Part shown: one piece after another, positions 33,963-45,330 of the stretch
How the letters are laid out: each line of letters opens with the position of its first letter
How positions within the stretch are numbered: position 1 is the stretch's first letter
From: Colocasia esculenta
Taxonomy: Eukaryota > Streptophyta > Magnoliopsida > Alismatales > Araceae
Direction: 5' to 3'
Assembly: GCA_014218235.1 (NCBI GenBank)
Contig: CM024759.1
Span: 5,596,712-5,660,711, forward strand
DNA length: 64,000 bases
Notes under the pieces: generated by a model
Seen by the model: only the letters and a program-made list of their open reading frames with translations
Told to the model about the DNA's origin: nothing
The model's database searches: none
Program-made: the position numbers and the translations under genes

Positions 33963-34953
33963 GTCTAAAATTATATTTTAGAGTTCAAGATTTGTATTTT
34001 GGAACTCAAGTTACTATTAAAAGTCCAGTCAATATTTTTAAACCTTAATGATAATATTTATGAGTCCAAAATTTATATTTTAGAGTTCAATTGCCGCCAC
34101 CATCCACCACTGCCACCCGTTGTCGGTCGTTGGACGCCAACGCCAACCACCGCCACCGTCTGTACTCCCCCTACTTGCCAGCCCATGTGGCGTTTAACTT
34201 GGCGTTATGCTGACTACCCTGTCACTGCCCAAGTGCACTTGGGCAAATGCATTAAGCTTTTCTCATAAAAAAATGTTCCATGAAACACTACAATCTGATA
34301 TGCGCGAGAAAAACTCATCCACAAACTAGCTTTCTTAACTCAACCCCTTCACAACAGTATTCACGACAATGCTCACCAGTTTTGTGAATGAGAAATATAT
34401 GGCTTAAGAACATAATATTCAAGACATCTTCCACTGCCAAATGATGGTTTCTTCATGTGCTTCTCTAGAACCGTTAAAAGATTATGCTAGGATAACCCCT
34501 CAATGAAGAATAGCAGAGTGGAATTTGTTTCATGGCCTTTCCTGCCTCTAGTCACCTGCTAATACAGTTTAAACTGCCATCCCCAAATCCCTACTCTTCT
34601 ATTCCGCAACTGGTTTATTGTGACACTTGCCACTTTCTGATGTGGTTGCGAATTTGGAGTAATGCACACAGTTCAAACGCATTGATGCTGTAAAAATCAA
34701 AGTTTCTGTGCAGCTGTGAAAAGGGTACTGGACAAATGTAACACAACGCAAAAACTAGAGGAATTACTAAGGGCGTTAGCAAGGCTCAGGGCTTGCAACG
34801 ATGTCTACCTGTCTTGGACATGCCCAGATCTCCAGGAAACTAAACCATCTAGTGACTCGGGCATTGGTTTTAAAAGGCATACCAAGGATGCACAAAAGAA
34901 TAAGCCATGACAACCTGTAGCAAAAACCAGAAGGCAAGCTGGTAAATGAGGCT
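33963..34953. other. Unassigned DNA, probably 3' flank of the minus-strand host gene
   Basis: Mixed low-copy-looking sequence with a GCC/CCA-rich patch at 34090-34180. The part nearest 34953 would be the 3' UTR of the exon at 34954-35110. Confidence 0.4.
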
Positions 34954-35110
34954 CTAAGGAGAATCTGATTGGGTTTCTGGGACAACATCGGGATGTTGGC
35001 TTTCTGTATCATCAGTTTGGGATTGAGCAGTCATCTTGGCCTTCCTATAGCTATGTGAACCTCTAAGCAATACACCAAGTTTAACATGTTTGTTGTCTGC
35101 TTTTGATGTC
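34954..35110 (-). CDS. Terminal coding exon of an unidentified host gene
   Basis: On the minus strand an acceptor ending GCAG (35111-35114) is followed by one split-codon base and 51 sense codons to a TAG stop (34954-34956). The predicted stretch is hydrophilic. It includes a basic segment (HVKLGVLLRGSHSYRKAKM, about residues 8-26) followed by a Gln/Ser/Asp/Glu-rich tail ending in SDSP. Composition, the splice acceptor and the lack of repeats around it suggest a real low-copy gene. I do not recognise the family. Upstream exons would lie at higher coordinates and I could not identify them by eye; the element at about 35.8-37.2 kb would then be intronic. It could also be a gene fragment. Confidence 0.5.
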
Positions 35111-35814
35111 CTGCATTCATAAACCAATCAAATATAAAGTAAGATGATCTGAGAAATTCTCAGTTGAAGATTGTACAAAATGAACAGCTACAAGATCATT
35201 TAAAGCTATTCCAAAGTTTTTGTTCTATGTTCGGGAAACATGAACTTCTGTACAGGTTCCTGCTGAAGGGAGTATGAGAATAAGTGAGGAAATATGATAG
35301 GGTTACCCAAGTCAAATTCCAGTTACTTTTGCCTCAAAACAGCACAATAGCCAGGTAATCCGTTTTCCATCTCTCTACAACAAGGGAGAAAAACCAATTT
35401 CTTACAGGTTCAGGTTGGAATGTAACTAGCCCATGGAAAAATAATTGCACACGCATCGAGAAAAAAATTAAAGAAGGGATCAAGGGAACTTATCTCCCAC
35501 AATGCATAAGTCAACTTTAAGAAGTTCAACTACATGTGAACCAAATCATCCAATTTATCTCCATGATCTTGTTGACTTCAACATACGGAGGAGTTACAAA
35601 GAAACCTTAAGGGCAGTAAACATAAATTATCTCCCACAGAAATGTCTTAAAATGCCATTGTGATAATTCTAAGAAAAGATGACAAAATTCAAACAATTAT
35701 AATCAAGCATGGATTTATATATAGTTTTCTTTTAGGATTTCATGTCAAGATAATAAACTTTGAAATTGTAGACAGACCCAAATCTTAGTTTTTATTTCAA
35801 TCCCTTAAGAAAAA
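35111..35814 (-). other. Probable intron of the host gene
   Basis: AT-rich non-coding sequence upstream (in gene sense) of the terminal exon. No exon was recognised in it. Confidence 0.35.
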
Positions 35815-37230
35815 TAATTAAACGTCAAATAACCGATCCAAATTAGGAGGGGTTAATTCATTTCCAGCCCAAAGACTAAAAATTGTAATTTTAGGTCCAT
35901 TGACTGTGAAGTTATTAACTTAAGACCCACCCTCTTAACACCCTAGGTTCAACTTTTTACAAACCCCAAAATACCCCTGCATATGCCAACCAATCAGTAA
36001 GTGTATGTGCAAGAGAGAGGGAGAGAACACAAGAGAGAAAAGGGGAAGAGGCGGATCTTCAGGGTAAGAGAGAAGAAGGGAAGAGGCAGATCTTCGACGC
36101 GAGAGAGAAGACCGACGGCAGCGGCGCTGTGGGACGGTACAGTGTTGTCTCTTTTCCTTTTCCCTTTCTCCTCTTCTTGGCAGCTGGTAACTTTTCCGTG
36201 TCAACCTATCAAAGAGGAACCCTAGACGCCACTCAAGAAGAGAACAAGAACTTGCACCATGCATACTCCACTCGGAATCAGAAACCTGCCCCGGCTGCGT
36301 CTCCTCAAACAAGGAAAAAAGTTGATTTCAAATATCTAGAAATCAGAAGCTACCCAGTCAAACAGTGGATCTTCTTCCACGCCCCAGCAACCCCAAAGGG
36401 AGACATGGAACAAGGTCCGCAGATGGGCTGCTGGCTCCAATTCAACCCACCAGCGATGCAGATCCTCACATGCTTCGGTGGAGGACAAGGAACTCGTGGA
36501 AAATGGGAAAGGAGTCAATCAGATAAGATAAATAAAAGAAAAAAGGAGGGAGAAACTGCTCTTCCTATGCTGGCAAAAAGAAAAGGAAAGAACAGGGCTT
36601 TGTTGCTTGCTTTTGCTGGCGGGTGGAGGATGGATTCAACAGACAAAAAGGAAAATTTTAAGGATATGGGATTGATGGGTGCAATATGGAACATATCTAA
36701 CACTCCAGAAGAAACACCCAAAGATCAGATAATGAATGCTGGCGGCGAGGACTCAACACGTTTTAACAGGAATCCAATTGTTCCCCATGCAGCCCTCCAA
36801 CAACGGAGACAGTGGTGTGGCAGGCCAAGGCCCGGATGGAGGAGGTGGCTGCCACGTCCCTCCAGGTGCAGTTGCATCAGGCAACACAGGAGTGCCAGAG
36901 CAGAGGGTGCAAGGGGGACCTTGGCGGCAGCGGCAGCGGCAACTAGGCTGCGGCGGAAATTAAATATGAAGGACCAGAAATGTCAAAAAAATACTAAATT
37001 AAAAAGACTGGCAAGTCATGTAATATCCATCAATTAGGGGGGAGGAGGGGTAATTTCTGGTATACAACCAAGGGGCCCTTAGTAAAGTTGATGGAAACCG
37101 TTAACTTTGGACTGGAAATTAATTCTGGGTGAAAAAGGACCGGACATTACAATTAAAATCTCTCTGGACTAATCATTAACTACCCTGCTCAAAATTGGAC
37201 CGGGAATCAAATTCCCATTTTAATTCTGAT
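35815..37230. mobile_element. Element with degenerate terminal inverted repeats, Pack-MULE-like candidate
   Basis: The left end, around ACCGATCCAAATTAGG and GGTTAATTCATTTCC (35838-35870), and the next ~40 bp including AAAAATTGTAATTTTAGGTCC, match the reverse complement of the right end at about 37130-37205 imperfectly. The interior (35990-37040) is much GC-richer than the flanks. This is what transposons carrying captured gene pieces look like. The exact ends and target duplication are not resolved. Confidence 0.5.
36129..37037 (+). CDS. 302-codon open frame inside the TIR element, unknown product
   Basis: It is the longest open frame in this part of the window that is not from a known retroelement. 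The N-terminal ~20 residues are hydrophobic and could pass as a signal sequence. The remainder is basic and Gly/Arg/Ala-rich, with no motif that I recognise. It begins in a GA-rich leader and ends just before the right inverted repeat. Because it lies between inverted repeats it may consist of captured host fragments. It may equally be a chance frame in GC-rich DNA. I assign no function. Confidence 0.25.
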   Translation: MGRYSVVSFPFPFLLFLAAGNFSVSTYQRGTLDATQEENKNLHHAYSTRNQKPAPAASPQTRKKVDFKYLEIRSYPVKQWIFFHAPATPKGDMEQGPQMGCWLQFNPPAMQILTCFGGGQGTRGKWERSQSDKINKRKKEGETALPMLAKRKGKNRALLLAFAGGWRMDSTDKKENFKDMGLMGAIWNISNTPEETPKDQIMNAGGEDSTRFNRNPIVPHAALQQRRQWCGRPRPGWRRWLPRPSRCSCIRQHRSARAEGARGTLAAAAAATRLRRKLNMKDQKCQKNTKLKRLASHVISIN

Positions 37231-38696
37231 TTTTCTGGATTTTGGACATCCTCAACAACTTGAAGCTCTTTATCGGTATTCCCACAACCTCAAAAAATGC
37301 AGGTTATATCTGAAAACTGAACACATTTAAATGCTTAAGGCACTAATGGTATTGTAATTACGTTTTAAGAAGATACAGCTTCTGTAAAGGCTTCATATTA
37401 ATGAGAAAATAGTTTAGTTGCCCTTTATGTTCTATTTTTTTATTTTTCACTTTGGATATCTTGGCAATTTTGTAAACAACTTAAAGGCATTCCCACAAAA
37501 GAAACATAGATCATATCTGAAAATTGTGCATGCTTAAGATGCTAAAGACACCCATTACGTAATCACATTTTTAATATTGTAATTTGCAATGTCATGTCAT
37601 TTTATATCACATAACATGTAGGATTCTTACAAATAACGCACAAACAAACACGGGTGTTCATTTATTGGGTTGACCTGAGGAACCAAACAGAACAGAACCA
37701 AAATTCTTGGTTCGGTTCTGTTCAAGGTCATGTAATTCCAGTCAATGACCCGGACCGAACTGGATTAGCATTGAATTGTTTGGTTTGGTTCTCTTCTTAA
37801 AAACTGAACCCAACTGTGTGAACTAAAGTATAAAAGTTAAGCTGGTTCAGCCCTAACCAGTAACCCTAACACTGTCATCTCTCCCCTTGGCAGTGTAGCC
37901 CCCTCCCCTCTGAGCACCATTACCCTTTGGGCTTCAGGGTTCATCCCCTTCACCCTATGGCCCGTGAGAGAGCACCCTCAGCAGCAGGCAGCCACAACAG
38001 GAAACTCCCACTCATCCTTTGCTCCTTCCAATCCATCCAGGCATCCATTTTGTGGTGATGTGCAGCTGTCCCCAGGCTGAGCCGCTGATGACAACTGCAT
38101 TCGGTCTTCTGTGAGCTTTGACATCAATCACTAGATAGGCAAGCCCCCAACTCTTCCACAGACCTAGATCTCTGGCAGGCGGTGGGCAGCTTGCGGGCGT
38201 GCTGAAGTCTCCAGAGTGCAGCTGCATAGAACTCCATATCTCTGCCTGTTGGAGGTACTCCCTGGCACTCTTCTTAGATATTTAGACTGTAAGCGGGACC
38301 ATGTCCCTTCTTTGCACAGATAAATTATGGGTACCTTCAGATTAATGTTGCTTATTAATATTGGGTACTTTCTTCTCTGCATGCCTTAACTGCTGTTCAA
38401 CATCGACCATTGCCCCATTTAATTTCTCTACCTAAATATGAGAGGTGACAGCTAGTCTAGTTATTTTTTCCAGTGAATCCGTGATGGCCAACTTTGTTTG
38501 AGAAAATGACCCAACCGGAACCAGGCATGGAATGTAGAATCCGATTCTAGATCGGATCGGCCAATCCGATTTCAGGGGGGGAAGCTTCTGGATCATTTAA
38601 ATTTTGGCAAAATCTGCTAAGATAGGGCCGAATCAGCCAAGATAGGTCCGGATCGGCCGATCTAAGCCAACTTTGCCACACAATTTTTTTACATAC
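37231..38696. other. Unassigned DNA
   Basis: 37240-37380 and 37440-37570 are two diverged copies of one phrase (both contain GGTATTCCCACAA/GGCATTCCCACAA). 37660-37860 has GGTTCGGTTC-type words in both orientations. 38530-38680 has GATCGGCC/AATCGG words. No gene seen. Confidence 0.4.
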
Positions 38697-38712
38697 ATTA
38701 ATTACTACATGT
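38697..38712. repeat. Target-site duplication of RTE fragment 1, left copy
   Basis: ATTAATTACTACATGT is repeated at 39506-39521, flanking the truncated LINE. Confidence 0.9.
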
Positions 38713-39505
38713 CCCTTGGTGTATGCTATTTGTAGATGATATTGTCTTAATTGATGAGAGTATTGATGGTTTAAATACTAAGTTAGAAAATTAGAGGCAT
38801 GTATTGGAGTTTAAAAAATCAGTAGGAGTAAGTCAGAGTTTATGCATTGTAATTATAGTAATCCGAGGGTGTTACAGGAAGATAAGGTTCAAATTGATGG
38901 ACAAGACATTCCTAAGCGTAACAGCTTACGATACTTAGAGTCTATCATCAAAGAGAATGGGGAGATTTATGACGATGTGGCATACAAGATTAAGACATGC
39001 TTGCTAAAATGGAGAAGTGCATTAGAAGTCCTTTGCGATCGTCGTATACCAGTGAAACCTAAAGAATGGCAGTAAAGTATGCTTTATTATATGGTACCCA
39101 GTGTTAGACAGTGCGAAATGAATACATTAATAAAATGTGTGGCAGAGATGAGGATACTGAGAAGGATGTGTGGTAAGACTAAAAAAGATAAGATTAGGAA
39201 TAAGCTTCCACGAGGATTTGAAGATAGCTTCAATTGATAGAAAAATGAGATAAAATAGACTTGGGTAGTTTGGACACGTGTATCATCGCCCTAACTTGGC
39301 ATTGGTTAAAAGATGTGATCAAATCTTAGTGGATGCCAATAAAAGAGCTAGGGGAAGACCTAAAATGAGATGATGCGATGTTATTAAGAATGACTTAGAC
39401 TTCTTGAGTTTAAACACGACTATAGCACTTGATAGAAATCTTTGGCGAAAAAGGATTCATATAGCCGACCCCAAATAATGGGATAAGGCTCTAATGATGA
39501 TGATG
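38713..39505 (+). pseudogene. 5'-truncated RTE-type LINE copy
   Basis: About 790 bp matches the 3' part of the full-length LINE (51617-52426). It starts in the FADD region of RT and runs to the (GAT)n tail. The frame is broken by several stops and indels. It has a 16-bp target duplication. 5' truncation is normal for target-primed reverse transcription. Confidence 0.95.
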
Positions 39506-39521
39506 ATTAATTACTACATGT

Positions 39522-39840
39522 ATTAAACCGCCATTTCATATATATAAACTAATACACACACATATATATATATATATATATACACACACAAATTAATATG
39601 TCTAATATGATTGTGTATATTAATTTACATATTTATGTATATAAGTACAAAAAGGCATATAAACATATATATGACATACATGACATATATACATATATCT
39701 CCATTACGTATAAGTATACATTCATGGTCATATATCTATGCATTAACTATATATATGTGCATATCGTTATTATATTTACATTAATATATGATTGTACGTA
39801 CATTAACACACATGCAGATATATAGGGCTTTTTGCATATT
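39522..39840. repeat. TA/CA microsatellite-rich DNA
   Basis: (AC)n and (TA)n runs at 39550-39595, followed by TATATACAT-like degenerate sequence. Confidence 0.8.
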
Positions 39841-40862
39841 AGTCCCTAAAACTTCATGAATTTCCGATTAGTCCCTAAAATCCGATTATTGTCTTCAAAA
39901 CCCCTCAAAATTTTGTTGTTAAACACATTTAACATTGGACAACAGAAGATGATAATATATGTTAGCACATTGGACACCCTGCAACTAGACTTACCACCAA
40001 CAAATAATCCACATGTAGGAGTGCACATCTAGTCTGCCTACATTGACCTCGTTGCTCAAAACCTCCAAACTTCCACCCTGCTCCCCCTTTGCCCCCGGGA
40101 GCTTGAAGACTTCCCCTTGGTTTGGAATTTTGAAGACCCCTCGTGGGGATTGTCTTTTTTTGTAATTAAATTATGAAGACCCTCGTTGGAAGAGGAAAAG
40201 CCATGTACATGTGAAATTGTAGAAAAGCCCCCTTAAAGAGGGGACAAATTGCAAAAAGTCCCCTAAAGATGGTTAATTGCATAAATACCCTCTATGAGCC
40301 AGAAATTGCAATTATATCCATGAAGGATGATAAATTGCGCAAATACCTAGGATGGGTCATTAATTGCAATTATACCCATAAATAGGAAGGAATTGCAATT
40401 GCACCCAAAAAGGGGAAAATTTGCAATAAAACCTTTGAAAGATGAGAAATTGCAAAAAATACCCTCAGATGTCTCAAAATTATAGAAAAGTTCCTAAAAG
40501 GGTAGAAATTATAGAAAAGCACCTTGAAAGGGCAAAAATTACAAGAGTCCCTAAAAAGAAAAAAATTTGTAGAAAAGTCCTCAAAAGAACGAAAATTGTA
40601 GAAAATACCCCAAAAAGTGGAAAATTGCATAGATACCCTCTATTCTTCAAAAATTGCACATGGACCCCTTATTTTGTGGGAAGTTCTAGAGAACATGGTT
40701 TGACGGATCAGATCGAATCGGTCCGATTCAGGCGAATCGGAGCATATCACGGGATTCTCAATTCACCCGATTCCCATATGAATCGGAGCGAATCAGAAAA
40801 AAAACCGATTCGGGGCGAATCAACGATGAGGCGAACCTTGATAGAGAAGTCCTTCAAAAGAG
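39841..40862. repeat. Degenerate ~35-bp array (left part) and AATCGG-rich patch
   Basis: From about 40190 to 40680 phrases like AAATTGTAGAAAAGTCCC recur every 30-36 bp with drift. 40690-40820 holds several AATCGG/CCGATT words in both orientations. The same ~35-bp array resumes at 41655. Confidence 0.75.
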
Positions 40863-41635
40863 GATCATCATCGGAGCCTTATTCCATTATTTGGGGTTGG
40901 CTACAAGAATCCTTTTCCACCAAAGATTTCTATTAAGTACTATATTTGTGCTTCCTAATAACATCGCATCATCTCATTTTAAGCCTACCCCTAGCTCTTT
41001 TGCTAGCATCCACTAAGATTTGACCACATCTTTTAACCAGCGCCAGGTTAAGAAGACGGTACACGTGTTCAAACCACCCAAGTCTATTTTTTCTCACTTT
41101 TCTATCAATTGAAGCTAACCCCAAGCCCTCACGAAACTGCTCATTCCTAATCTTTCTTAATTTTACCACACATCTATCTTAGCATCCTCATCTCTGCTAC
41201 ACACATTTTGTTAATGTGTTCCTTTCGCACTGTCCAACACTCAGTATCATAAATAAAGTAGGCATCACTATCGTTCTATAAAACTCCCCTTTAAGTTTCA
41301 TGAGTATACGACGATCGCAGAGGACTCCTGATGTGTTTCTCCATTTTAACTAGCATGTCTTAATCATGTGTGTCACATCGTCACAAATCTCCCCGTTCTC
41401 TTGGATGAAAGACCCTAAGTATCGAAAGCTACTACTCATGAATGTTTTGACCATCAATTAGAACCATATATTCCTGTAACACCCTCTGATTACTATAATT
41501 ACAATATATAAACTCTGACTTGCTTCTATTGATTTTAAAATCTTTAGACCCCAAGACATATTTCCAATGTTCTAACTTAATAATTAAACCATCAATACTC
41601 TCATCAATTAAGACAATACCATCTGCAAATAACAT
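40863..41635 (-). pseudogene. 5'-truncated RTE-type LINE copy, reverse strand
   Basis: Reverse-complement match to the last ~770 bp of the full-length LINE. The (GAT)n tail is at the low-coordinate end, and the copy is truncated near the FADD motif, within about 20 bases of where fragment 1 is truncated. The frame is broken. No target duplication found. Confidence 0.93.
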
Positions 41636-42459
41636 TTAACCTTTAGACTCCAATTATTTTGTTACTTCAAAAGGGGATAAATTATAGAAAAGCCCTATAA
41701 AGTGGGAAAATTATATAAAGGCCCTTCAAAGGCAACAAATTTACATAAATACCCTCTAAAGGGTGAGAATTGCAGAAGTACCCACCAAAGGGTAAAAATT
41801 GTAGAAATATCTTGAAAAGGCAAGAAATTGCACAAAGATCCTAAAAAGGACAAAAATTACAAAAAAGTCCTCAGAAGGATGAAGATTGTAGAAAAGTACT
41901 AAAAATGGAAGTTGCAGAAAAGTCTTCGGAAGGACAAAAATTGCATAAAAAGTCCGTAGAAAGATAGAAATTGTAGAGAAGTCCTTGGAAGGGTAGGAAT
42001 TGTAGAAAAGTCCTTGGAAAGGTATAAATACAATGCCCCTCCAGATTTCTTCTTCAAAAGACAACATTGACCAAGTTTTCAATACTCTGATCATATTTGT
42101 TGAAACCTGCAGAAATTCCCCATTTGTGGGAAATTACATAAAGCCCCTAAAATCATAGAACACAAAAACGACCCATCTGTGGGAAGATTGGATAGAAGTC
42201 CTTTGTGCAACCCGAGTGTTACCAAATATCCATGGCCATATTAAAGTAAGCTCCTAGCACATCTCCTGGGTTTGCACGACAAGGTGGAGCGAGACCTACG
42301 TCTCTTCACTAAAGCGGCGTGCACACCTGAGTTCAACTTAAGACTAATCGTACCAAGAATGCTCGGGAATGCCAAGAAATAAATCCTCGGGTTTACACCC
42401 ACTCATCCCTCAAATTTTATGACTAAACTCACAAATAGAGTCCATGCTCTTTTCAAACA
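41636..42459. repeat. Degenerate ~35-bp array (right part) and flank
   Basis: From 41655 to about 42150 it continues the GAAAAGTCCTNNNAAGGNNAAAATTG-like pattern interrupted by the LINE. 42150-42459 is non-coding and probably decayed LTR. Confidence 0.7.
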
Positions 42460-42649
42460 ATATCTATTTTTCCGATAAAATAAAACATCTGTTAATGTTT
42501 TCTAGAAAAAATATAAACCTCGGCTTTTACTATCAATGGTGTTCGGGTTAAAATTGATGTAAATCAACATCAAAGGCTTTTAATCCGATGTAAATAAACA
42601 TCGATTCTGGTCGATGGAGAAGGGGTCCAGCGCACGCTACCCTAATCGC
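42460..42649 (+). mobile_element. Fragment of an older LTR of the same TAT-like family
   Basis: It matches 45150-45270 within the LTR (phrases GTTCGGGTTAAA, GGCTTTTAA, CATCGATTC, CACGCTACCCT) with clear divergence. The 21-kb element is inserted into it; the flank at 63912-64000 continues the same LTR text. Confidence 0.8.
42645..42649. repeat. Target-site duplication, left copy (ATCGC)
   Basis: ATCGC precedes the 5' LTR. ATCAC at 63912-63916 follows the 3' LTR. The single difference is a CpG-type transition. Confidence 0.75.
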
Positions 42650-42708
42650 TGTGGACACAAATTTTTTTTTTTTGCCAATTCCCCATTCCCAGAAATTCCC
42701 CCTCCCTT

Positions 42709-43068
42709 AACCGATGGAAGCACCATCGGTTAGGGGGTTTTTTCCCCTTAACCGATGGGGCTACCATCGGTTAAGGGGGTTCTCTCCCCCAACCGATGGA
42801 AGCACCATCGGTTGGAGGGACAAACCCCTCCAACCGATGGTACTACCATCGGTTAGAGGGGAATTCCCCTCTAACCGATGGGAGTCCCATCGGTTAAGGG
42901 GATCTCCCCTTGAGAGTCCCCTAACCGATGGGACTGCCATCGGTTAAGGGGATTTTTCCCCTTAACCGATGGGACTACCATCGGTTGAGGGGTTTTATCC
43001 CTCTAACCGATGGTACCCCCATCGGTTAAAGGGAATTTTCCCTCTAACCGATGGGACTCCCATCGGTT
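42709..43068. repeat. Array of nine hairpins in U3
   Basis: Nine copies of AACCGATGG-5 nt-CCATCGGTT, starting at 42709, 42750, 42791, 42832, 42873, 42923, 42964, 43005 and 43046. All spacings are 41 bp except one of 50. The spacers (for example GGGGNNNNNNCCCC) are themselves palindromic. The five loop bases vary while the nine-base arms do not. The array ends 44 bp before the TATA box. Confidence 0.97.
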
Positions 43069-43111
43069 AAAGGGAGCCCCCACTCCCACACATGTAAGGG
43101 GGGCCTTCCCC

Positions 43112-43118
43112 TATAAAA
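43112..43118 (+). promoter_or_regulatory. TATA box, 5' LTR
   Basis: TATAAAA in a CCCC-TATAAAA-GGCCCCCC context just downstream of the hairpin array. It is conserved in the 3' LTR at 61463. It marks the likely Pol II promoter of the element. Confidence 0.75.
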
Positions 43119-43529
43119 GGCCCCCCAATCCCCTCATTCAAATAGGTGAGCCCCAAAAGGAGCTACAACCCTCTCACCCAAATTACTGTCCCCTTTGCTT
43201 CTGAAATTCCAAAGAATAGAGAAATTCCAATTTCCAAAAGTCCCCCATCTCTTCCTCAACCTCCTCTCTTGTGTGTGAAAGTATCAAACTCCTTTCCCTA
43301 CTCGGAGCAGAGTGAGAAATCGAGAGATCGTCCCCATACGACATCGGCAATTCTCTCTTCTTAAGTCCGTAATAACGGCATCGGCCCCCATGGATTATAG
43401 GGTTTAAATACCGTCCATACATGGACATATGGTATTTAAATACCTTTGTAATTCGTGCTCTGAATGCTACGCATCCAGACGCATATGTGCCACCTCCCAT
43501 CGAGTGCTAAGTCTCTGGGATGGTGTGTT

Positions 43530-44790
43530 TGTGTTTATATGTATGTGTTTCTTAGGGGAGACTCTGCCCAAGTGGAGATTCTACCCGAGAACATATTCGT
43601 ATATCCGCAAATTTGTGTTTTTTATGTATATGTTTCCTAGGGGAAACTCTGCCCAAAGTGGAGATTCCGACTAAGGTCATATCCATAAACCTCAAATTTG
43701 CACTTATACATATATGCTTTCTTGGGAGGAAACTCTGCCCATGACAAAGTTCCTTCTGAAGAAACATGTCCATGTAACCACAGACTCGTATTTATATGCA
43801 TATGTTTCTTAGAGGAGACTCTGCCCAAGCGGAGATTCTGCCCCAAGAACATACCCGTATATTCGTAAATTTGCATTCATATGTATATGTTCCCTAAAGG
43901 AAGCTCTGCCCGAGCAGAGACCCCTTTCCCAGAATAAACTCTGGGGAGCTCCCGCCCAAGCGAGGTTATAGCTCGAGAATATATCCATAAAAATGACAAT
44001 TTTGCGCCTATACATATATGTTCCTTAGCAGAACTTCCATTTGAGTAGAATCTCTATTCAAGAACATATTCATATAATTACGAATCCGTGCTTACGTGCA
44101 TATGTTTCCTAAAGGAAACTCCGCCTAAGTAGGAATTCTGCTCAAGAACACTTTTGTACAACCGTGAATTTGGATTCATATGAGTATATTTCTCAAAGGG
44201 AACTCTGTTTCTACAGAGATACCTTTCGTGATGAAAACTCCGCCTAAATGGAGATACTACTCGAGAAAATATTCATAAAATTACAAATTCATGGCTACGC
44301 ACATGCATTCTGCGGGAAGAATCCTGCCTAAGTAGAGACTCTCCCTAAAACATATTCATATAAACACCATTTCATATGCGTACGTTTCTTGAGGACACTT
44401 TGTCTAAGCAGAGGTTCTGCCCGAAAACAGACTCAGATGTCTACAACTCCACATTTGTATGCAATAAAGGGAGTCCTACCTAAGCGGAAGTTCTGCAGAA
44501 AATATATGCATACACCATAAAAAAAATCATGATTATATGAATATATTTCTAAAAGAAGAAAAGAAAAGACAAACTCTGGCTGAGCCAAAGTTCTGCCAGA
44601 AATATATATATATTCACAGAAGAGTTGTACCCATGTGGGTAGTTTCTCGGGGAGAAACTCCGCTTTGACAAGGACCCTCACAAGAAATATATCCATGTGT
44701 CTGCAAGATCATGTCCATGCAAACCAAAGAAGAAAAGAAGCTCTGTTCAAAGAGAGACTTTGCCCCAAAAAAAAATATATGCCATGAAAC
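43530..44790. repeat. Degenerate 85-bp tandem array in the transcribed LTR
   Basis: The phrase ACTCTGCCCAAGNGGAGATTCTGCC recurs at 43561, 43646, 43732, 43818 and 43903, which is 85-86 bp spacing. It continues with more drift to about 44790. Short frames across it are chance. Confidence 0.88.
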
Positions 44791-45330
44791 TTCATAATCT
44801 ATAATCAAAGTCATACTATAAATTTGCACAACAACTCTGCCCATGTGGAAGTGCTGCCCAAGTTCTCAATACACACAAAGTCTAGAAATAATCTGCGGGT
44901 GTATACCCATTCCAAACGAAAGTTCAAATCATACATTTTAAACCTCAAACGGGTCCATGAATATATACCCGTTCCATTTTCAAAATCATATTTCACACCC
45001 AAAGAAAATAGGCAGTCATACCATTTCATTCCATTCAAAATGAAACAAACTCGAGCATTTTCAAAAAGTAAAATGCGTTTTCAATAAAAAGGGAAAAAAT
45101 ATCATATTAGGACTTTCTAAATTCTTTACATATATATGTTCTCATCCTTGCTATGAATGGTATTCGGGTTAAAGCTGGTATTAAATAATACCAAGGGCTT
45201 TTAACTCGATGTAAATGTAACATCGATTCCGATCGATGGAGGCAGAGGTCCAGCACACGCTACCCTGATCGCCTGTTGATGAAAAGACACGGAATCAAAG
45301 AAGTTCAGATTAAAATTGGCGCACCCATCC

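Noticed and set aside
40863..41635. Target duplication for the reverse RTE fragment (CTTCAAAAGAGG / CTTCAAAAGGGG)
   Set aside because: The right copy lies about 30 bp from the end and the word belongs to the surrounding ~35-bp array, so it is not diagnostic.
42714..42947. 77-codon frame repeated in both LTRs
   Set aside because: Translation of the hairpin array; its residues follow the palindromes.
42714..43068. CRISPR-like look of the regular 41-bp array
   Set aside because: Repeats are palindromic hairpins with no unique spacers, lie inside a plant LTR, and no cas gene is present. It is a minisatellite-like part of U3.
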